Origin: Gentiana macrophylla
Lineage: Eukaryota > Streptophyta > Magnoliopsida > Gentianales > Gentianaceae
DNA length: 64,000 nt
Direction: 5' to 3'
Assembly (NCBI GenBank): GCA_026214975.1
Contig: CM047808.1
Location: 8,458,267 to 8,522,266, forward strand
Both the position numbers and the translations under genes were made by a program. The notes under the pieces were generated by a model. It was not told the origin of the DNA. It ran no database searches and saw only the letters and a program-made list of their open reading frames with translations. Of the stretch, positions 57,554 through 64,000 are shown piece after piece. The first letter of the stretch is position 1. The number at the start of each line of letters is the position of its first letter.

Positions 57554-59514
57554 TGTTGAAATAGTGTCCGAAAACCGATCGGGTTGGACCGGATCCGACC
57601 GGGTCGGATCATTTCTACTATTTCTTTGTGTTTATACATATATTAAATGGATTTTATGTTGTCATATATATATATATATATATATATGTTCTTTTAAAGA
57701 ACCAATTATGAATTGTTATATGATAACGTCCTTATTATTAAACTGTGATAGAGAAACCATGATAGGCGATTATGGTTGATGAGATCTCTAATCACTTTAA
57801 TAAGTTTGATACTTAAATGTCTCTAGGCTGATGTACTATTAAACAGGGCATTGATAGTATAAACAGACTAGAACGTATTAGATGTCTTCTGTCTTTAAGG
57901 CGGGGATAGATCTCGTCTATCAAAGTGTAAAGACACTTGGGTATGCGTGGGCGTGTATTAGAGAATGCGTGACGTTAGTCGACCCACTTACACGGATAAG
58001 TGTCACACTATGTGACGGTTGTGTAATTATCCTTAAGACCGGAGTCTTCATGGAATCACGGTGTGGATTGTCATGCTTTGATACTATTGAGGTTTCCCCT
58101 AGCCACGGGGCGATCATGCGGTAGTGATTGGGTGTGATACTGAAGCATACGGAGTATACATGATTGGTCGTCCGGGAATCGCGTATCCTATGATTGAGAT
58201 CCAATATCTGAAATGACCTTCTTATAAGGAATATCTTACTCTCATGAATCTTTGCAAAGTGGGAGTAAACGAGTTACTTCGAGAGAGCATGATATCCAGA
58301 TTATAAGATACGGTCGTTAATGTTTGACACTCGACGTACGGCCGTATGGATATTATTACAGCGATAGGATTGTAATTTACACGGTAACTGTTTCACATGA
58401 AAGGTAGTAGTCATTGCATTTGACTCTTCCGATGATTGGGGATGACGGTGTGTTGCTAGACGCTATCCCGTGATCGATAGGCATGAAGGGCATTTTTGTA
58501 ATTTGCACTTTGTGTCTATGGCCAACATATTCAGAAGCCTATCGGGTCACACACATATGAACATCTAGCCGAATTAAAATGTGGTTATAGGTGATAACCA
58601 AATAAGGAAAGTTTATCTCGAGACTATAAAGGTTATAATGGTAAATTAATATGATGTTGTTTATTTATTATGAATAAATATAATACAAGATATTAATTAT
58701 GTTGATTAATTAAATATACATAGTTGATGTATATGTGTCAAAATTTAATTGTGTATATTGATACACATTGATTTTGCAAATTAATTAATCATAGTATTCT
58801 ATTATTAATTAAATATATATGGCTAAAATTTGTGTGTATGACACACGTGAAATTGGCTATAAAAGTGGTGCAAGTTTTCTTTTGTGTATATGATACATTT
58901 GGTTTGTGCAATTTAATTAATAAGATTACCATAATATTAATATTAGATATTAATAGATTTTGGAAAAATAGTTTTGTTGTAATAAGATAAATATAGTCAA
59001 TATAAGATATTGACAATATTCTAGATTTATTTAATATAAGATATTATAATAAATGAGATAAATCAATCAATTATATTTTCCTTATTTTATTGGGAAAATG
59101 TTTTCTTCTCCTCCACACCTAGATATGGCGCCACATACAATATAAATATTGTGTGGGTGTCAAGTTCTTTTGTACAACACAATTCCAAGAACTAATAGTC
59201 TTGTGTAAAATAGAGAGCATCCTATAGAGAGTTGGAGAGAGGGGAAAAAGGCCGGTCTAACAACCGGAGTTTTCCAATAGCAATCCATGATGGGATTCCG
59301 GCGGGCTGTTCGTGTGGACTAGCGGTAGAGGCCGAACACTTGGGCGGATCTATGCAGAACTACTCTCCTTAGATGGTCAAAGCGTCGATCTTTTAGATTA
59401 ACCAAGGTAACTACCGTCTACTAGCTTATTTGTTTATTGCTTAAACGAAGTCGATCCTGGTTAAAAGGAAATAAAATTTAAATTCCGCTGCGTTCCCGCG
59501 TAGATTTCCTAACA
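57554..59514 (+). repeat. 3' LTR of nested Copia element
   Basis: 1961 bp, TGTTG..TAACA ends. A TA run lies at 57664-57688. Transcribed-region features near its end: GGCGCCACATACAATATAAATA around 59128 and a GGCGGATC-rich leader to 59440. Confidence 0.75.
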
Positions 59515-60206
59515 TCCAGTATGTTGCTTCCTCATCTACAGCACAGTCCTCTGCTACCTACTCTTATTTTAATTCCAATAAGTCTGTTGATCATCAGTCA
59601 GCTCTAGTTGCTTCTAGTAATGAGAAAGCCAATTTATGGCATTAGAGATAAGGACACCCTTCTACTAGGGTTTTGGGTCATGTGTTGGTTGTTTGTAATG
59701 AGTCCTTGAGTTTTAATGATAAACTATCTTTTTGTTTTTATGGTAAACAACATGCCTTTCCTTGTCCTTTGTCTACTTCCAAGACATCTATGCAATTTGA
59801 ACTTGTGCACTCAGACCTTTGGGGTCCTGCCCTAGTTGTCTCCACTTCTGGTTATACTTATTACATTGCTTTTATGGATGATTTTACAAAATATACTTGG
59901 TTCTTTCCTCTTAAATTAAAATCAGATGCCTTGCAAGCCTTTATTCACTTTAACAATCAAGTTGAAAATCAGTTCAGTCATGCTATTAAGTGCATACAAA
60001 CTGACTGGGGAGGTGAGTTTAGATCTTTCACTACAATCCTTAAAGATGCAGGGATTCACTTTAGACATCCCTGTCCACACTCACATGCTCAAAATGGTAA
60101 AGTAGAAAGGAAGCATAGGGCTATTATTGAAATGAGGCTCACACTACTAGCACAGGCTTCTATGCCTTTAAAGTTTTGGTGGGAAAGTTTTCTGCACTCA
60201 GTTTGA
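59515..60206 (+). pseudogene. Copia integrase of short-LTR element
   Basis: Resumes after the nested insertion with a pre-integrase stub (LWH..GHPSTRVLGHVLVV near 59636-59690). The open part 59673-60206 carries the integrase core: ELVHSDLWGPALV, CIQTDWGGEFRSFTTIL and HPHSHAQNGKVERKHRAIIE, so the D,D,E residues are present. Stops at 59641-59650 and 60204-60206. Confidence 0.85.
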
Positions 60207-61151
60207 TTGATAAATTACCTTCCCACACCTACTCTTAACAATAAAACTCCTTTTGAGTGTCTTTATGGAAAGATTCCTGATTATAAATTGTTGAAAGTCT
60301 TTGGATGCTCTTGTTATCCTTACCTTAGACCTTATCATAATAGAAAATTTCAGTACCATACCCAAAAGTGCACTCACCTTGGTCTTAGTTCCAATCAGAA
60401 AGGGTATCTTTTTCTGGATCCTAGTGGCAGGTTATACATATCTAGGGATGTAATATTTGATGAGAGTAGTTTTACCTATTCTAAATCTTGTCCTGCACAA
60501 TCTTCTGGTCAAGCCTCTAAACTTGCTGAAACCTTTCTAAACCTACCTTTATCTGACAACAATCCTGTTCTATCTCATAGTCTCACCAATTCTTCATCTG
60601 TCCAAACTTCTCCACTCACTCATGCCACAGATAAATTCTCTCTTTTACCTTCTCCTGGTTTTGGTACCAGAAGGTCTGCCTCACCTATCCAATCTCCATT
60701 CTCTGTTGCTCCATCTGATGATTCACCTAAATCTTCAAGTCCTTTACCTGAATCCTCAAGTCTTTTACCTGGTTCACCTCTACTCTCTTCCCCTTCGTCA
60801 TCCACATTGTCCTATCCTGCATCCCTTTCTGAACCTTCACCTTCTCCTCCTTAAGTCTACTGTTGCTAATCAACATCCTATGCAAACTAGAGCCAAGAGT
60901 GGCATCTTCAAACCTAAAACTTATTCCTATTTAGCATCTTCAAACCTAAAACTTATTCCTATTTGGCATCTTCTTCCCCTTTACCTTATCCCTCACCTAA
61001 ACCTACTAAGGTCTCAGATGCTCTCAGTGATCCTAACTGGAAGCAGGCTATGCAAGATGAGTACAGTGCTCTCTTGAGGAATCACACTTGGGATTTGGTT
61101 CCCAGATCAAAAGCACATAGCCTGGTTGATAACAAATGGGTTTTCAAGTGA
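60207..61151 (+). pseudogene. Copia integrase C-terminus and linker
   Basis: Open 60207-60854: INYLPTPTLNNKTPFECLYG, KVFGCSCYPYLRPYHNRKFQ, YISRDVIFDESSF, then a Ser/Pro-rich linker. It is followed by the NWKQAMQDEYSALLRNHTWD entry of RT (61035-61100). A 32-bp tandem duplication of GCATCTTCAAACCTAAAACT at 60902-60968 adds sequence in the linker. Confidence 0.85.
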
Positions 61152-61949
61152 AAGCTCAATCCGGATGGAACAGTAAACAAGCATAAAGCCAGATTAGTAG
61201 CAAAGGGTTTTAATCAGACTCCAGGTGTGGACTACTCTGAAACCTTTAGTCCAGTAGCAAGAGCCTCTACCATTAGAATAATTCTCGCTCTAGCAGTTGC
61301 TTTTGACTGGCCAATCAGACAAATAGATATCAACAATGTTTTTCTCAATGGCACATTGTTTGAATCTCTTTTATGCACCAACTAGAGGGTTTATTGATCA
61401 AACTAAACCAGATCATGTTTGCCACCTCAAGAAAGCTATTTATGGGTTAAAATAAGCTCTGAGGCTTGGTTTGATGAATTAAAACGATTACTTGCATGGG
61501 GATTTACTCAATCTAAAGCTGATCCTTCTCTTTTTATATTTCACCTTAGTACAATTCATCTGTGTGTGCTTGTCTATGTAGATGATATTCTCATCACAAG
61601 TAATAATTCAGAGAAAATTCAGCAGTTCATCAGATCCCTCAACTCCAGGTTTGCTCTTAAGGATCTTGGAGAACTGCATCATTTTCTAGGGGTGAAGCTA
61701 TCAAAAATGCATCAGGCCTGTATCTGTCACAGCATGTCTATGCTCAACAGCTTCTGGACAAGTTGGGCCTGCAAAATCTCAAGCCTTATGGCACACCAAT
61801 GGTAGTCTCCTCAGAGGTGCCTCCGTGTTCTGAATTGATGTAAAATCCAACCCTGTATAGAAGTACTATTGGTGCCTTGCAGTATTTGACTTTTACAAGG
61901 CCTGATTTAGCCTTTGCAGTGATTTCTCTAAGTCAGCATATGCAGGCTC
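61152..61949 (+). pseudogene. Copia RT of short-LTR element, truncated
   Basis: After TGA at 61149-61151: [52 protein letters not shown] (Asn for Ala), then open 61419-61805 with VYVDDILITSNNSEK holding the YVDD motif. RNase H begins ([21 protein letters not shown]) and is cut at 61949 by the Gypsy LTR. Several stops. Confidence 0.85.
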
Positions 61950-62269
61950 TGTTAAGGGTGAAAATCTATGTTTTATTATGATATATTTTACGATATTTCT
62001 CCCCTTAATTGGTTTGATTGCATAATAAATGGCCCTCATATGGAAATATCGAGCATACTAGGTTTTTAAGGACTTATTCGCAATATTGAATAAATTATGT
62101 GTTTTCATCGTGAATTATAATTAATTGGACTTTATTACGAGTTTTGCGATGTTTTCCATGTATTATAGGTATGTTCAATGTGCTCAAATGATGATCAAAA
62201 AGGGTTAAAACTCGAGCTATAAAGATTTAAGAAGAGATAATGATGAAGTGGATTGAAGAAAAGAGATAA

Positions 62270-62460
62270 AGATGAAAAAATCGCATTCAAGTCATCACGA
62301 GCGTTCGTCCATGCGGCGTCCATGGTGAGCAGCGTTAGAAATATCGGACGGGCGTCCATGGAGACAATTTTGATCTGAGAGAGTGCGAGCGGAGTTTGAG
62401 CAGCGGTGAGGAGTTCGAGAAATGCGGGCGGCGTCAACGAAGTGGACGGCGTCCGTCCGC
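62270..62460 (+). repeat. GTCCATG/CGTCCG word cluster in Gypsy LTR
   Basis: GC-rich words GCGTCCATGG, GGGCGTCCATGG, GGCGTCCGTCCG repeat here, and related GAGCGCCCGTCC words recur in the leader at 63760-63945. These GC islands stand out in an AT-rich element and have self-complementary cores (GGGCGCCC). Confidence 0.6.
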
Positions 62461-63471
62461 CCGACTTAGTGAAACCGCCTCACATCTCTATAAATCTGGC
62501 TTATTTTCACACACATGACCACGAGTTTTACAATCTTAAAACCCTAAACCACAAGGCGGCCTTGGCTGCGGTTTTACACTTTTATTTCGATTTTATGCAC
62601 TTTTAAGTTCGATCAAAGTAGGCTAGTTCTATGTTATTTTTACGCTTTTACAGGTTCTTTGAGGATGTTGAGAGGCTAGAACCTCCTTCAAGCGAGAATT
62701 GTGAAGCCGTCGGCATTGACTTGATCTCTTTGTTTCGACTTTTACTGTGAGTATTTATTACGGTTGTTTCTTATCTATGCATATTCTTGTTTTAACGCAA
62801 TTATATTGGAAGATATGTTGTGTGCTTGATATGTTATTGTTTGATGGAAATCTTGAATAGCATAGATCACCATAGATAAGAATAGTTCAATAGATTTACA
62901 TTAACGGAAGTTAATAAGTCTAAAAACTAGATCCTTAACGTAAAAGTTGGCACCTTTGATCTCTCTAACGTGTTAATTTAGTATTGGAAGATACTAGGTT
63001 AATAGATGAATTGCCCAAGGAATTCGGAGTTCATGTTTAGGTAAGGTAAATCACAACCTCAGTAAATACCACGTAAAATCGAGATAGGAGATCAATGCAT
63101 GTTGATAGGTGGATCAATCCTCGTTTGTCTTTTATAAACTTGATTTACAATCCTCATAGCTTAGTTTAGATTAGTTAATCTATTTTCCTGCACTTTTAGT
63201 TTATTTTATCGCTTTCAAATTTCTCCTAGCATTGGATTAATCTCCTCTGTCTAGTTATTTTCTGCATATTTGTGTTTAGTTAGTTATTCGTTAGGTTAAT
63301 AATCGTGACAATAAATTAATTAAAAACAAAAGCTAGGGTTAACATTCGTCTAGTTCCCCGTAGGATCGACCCGGTATTAACCTCTGTACTACGATCCTTA
63401 TACTTGAGGTTAACCGGTTTATAAATATTATTACTTGTTTATTCGCATTAGATAAATCCGGGACAAGTTTT

Positions 63472-63488
63472 TGGCGCCGTTGCGGAAC
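63472..63488 (+). other. Primer-binding site of Gypsy element
   Basis: TGGCGCCGTTGCGGAAC lies six bases after the LTR end; similar to the tRNA-Asp-type primer site of Athila/Tat elements, with a missing CG near its 3' end. Confidence 0.75.
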
Positions 63489-64000
63489 CGGACGGTTTGC
63501 CTAGTTTTGTTTTTGTGTGTGTTTTGTTTTTCTGTTTTTGTTGAGTTTTTCTTTCTATTTTTCTGCGTTTTAATCCTTGTTTTTAGGTCGATTTCTAGAG
63601 GATTTAACCTTTAAGTAGTTAGGAATTTAGTGTTTAGGATTAGGGTTAAAGTTCTTGTTTTGTGATTAGTTCTTTTCCTTTGTTTTTCTGCTCTGTTTTC
63701 GTTATTGTCTCTGTTTTGGAAATCGTTTACATTCTGGGAAATTTTGCATATGAGCAGCGTCCATACCTATGAGCGCCCGTTCAACTGTAAAATTTCAATC
63801 ACATCAATTCTTGACCTCAGACAGCGTTCATATATTTGGGCCGCCCGTCCAAAATCTGAAAAAATCAGACGGCGTTCATCGTTGAGCGCCCGTCCGTCTG
63901 AAAAACAGCGAGGCCTTCGTCCATATTTTGGGCGCCCGTCCGTCTGCTCTTTTCCTCTTTCTTTCTTTTTCCCTAGAGTCTTGATAATAGTTCTAGATTT

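Larger units (their letters stand above)
51996..59514 (+). mobile_element. Nested, decayed Copia element with long LTRs
   Basis: The right LTR spans 57554-59514, beginning TGTTGAAATAGTGTCCG after the purine tract AAATGGGAGAT and ending CCTAACA. The left side carries only the part corresponding to 58124 onward (52003-52595 matches 58124-58718 closely), so the first 570 bp of the 5' LTR and part of the host protease are deleted. Beyond 52595 the two LTR regions stop matching. The interior holds RT and RNase H relics in the same orientation. Typical of an older Tork-like Copia copy; class from domain order only. Confidence 0.75.
50399..61949 (+). mobile_element. Short-LTR Copia retrotransposon, doubly interrupted
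   Basis: Starts at a short LTR (about 50399-50597), then tRNA-Met primer site TGGTATCAGAGC (50598-50609), gag, a protease stub, and, after a nested Copia element (about 51996-59514), pre-integrase, integrase, RT and early RNase H. It is cut at 61949 by a Gypsy LTR, so its own 3' end lies beyond the window. The small LTR and gag type suggest the Ale/Retrofit-like group. Frameshifts and stops throughout. Confidence 0.85.
61950..64000 (+). mobile_element. Gypsy retrotransposon, 5' LTR and leader
   Basis: The LTR is about 61950-63465 (TGTTAAGGG to GGGACA). It is followed by TTTTGGCGCCGTTGCGG, the primer-site sequence typical of plant Ty3/Gypsy Athila/Tat-type elements (tRNA-Asp-like TGGCGCCGTTGCCGGGG, here one or two changes). 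Inside the LTR near its end is GATCGACCCGGTATTAACC, also typical. The leader 63490-64000 is T-rich and contains repeated GAGCGCCCGTC words. No ORF starts before the window end. The element entered the Copia RNase H region. Confidence 0.8.

Overview
The window is nuclear DNA of a flowering plant, most likely a eudicot. It is AT-rich, its genes carry GT-AG introns, and it is crowded with plant-type LTR retrotransposons, LINEs, tRNA-derived SINEs, Stowaway, hAT and Mutator-like MITEs. No bacterial, viral-genome or organellar block, rRNA gene or CRISPR array was seen. The species cannot be named from the sequence.

Host genes are few. (1) A complete six-exon gene on the plus strand at 9043-17308 encodes a 405-residue Raf-like protein kinase very similar to Arabidopsis CBC1/CBC2. 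Its 3.7-kb first intron holds several MITEs. (2) Three paralogues of a small membrane-anchored RING-H2 (ATL-like) E3 ligase lie in the same orientation at 22561-23034, 44156-44578 and 49229-49660. The first and third are open; the middle one carries a nonsense codon exactly at a zinc-ligand cysteine. (3) The 5' part of an AP2/ERF transcription factor gene (46737-47130, minus) is frameshifted, cut off inside the AP2 domain, and lies between two blocks that look like consecutive pieces of one LINE. (4) A weak PPR-like fragment is at 24780-24925.

Layout: 1-1134 minisatellites; 1135-3200 3' part of a decayed Copia element (minus) with its LTR; 3200-8990 intergenic with MITEs and a 5'-truncated LINE; 9043-17308 the kinase gene; 17309-21540 a decayed Gypsy pol fragment, three Stowaway MITEs in a row and a long-TIR MITE with a Mutator-like MITE inside it; 21711-23460 SINE, hAT MITE and RING copy 1; 23460-28800 Copia and LINE relics, MITEs and a (TA)43 tract; 29610-43291 a Sirevirus-like Copia element with two 1.4-kb LTRs and an env-like/plant-transposon-protein ORF, itself broken by an 825-bp hAT-like MITE and a 1768-bp solo LTR with a perfect 5-bp target duplication; 43292-50390 RING copies 2 and 3 with LINE/ERF debris; 50399-61949 a short-LTR Copia element broken by another, older Copia element (about 51996-59514) and then by the 5' LTR of a Gypsy element that runs off the window end.

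The strongest observations come from nested insertions, because the uninterrupted host reading frame or target duplication can be read directly. They let several insertions be ordered in time and define small non-autonomous families (10-bp-TSD Mutator-like, 8-bp-TSD hAT-like, and a hairpin-bearing repeat family). I found no convincing undescribed enzymatic or defence system. The most unusual items are the ERF fragment between two LINE blocks, the zinc-ligand nonsense mutation in the RING array, and the Mutator-like MITE family built of degenerate internal repeats.
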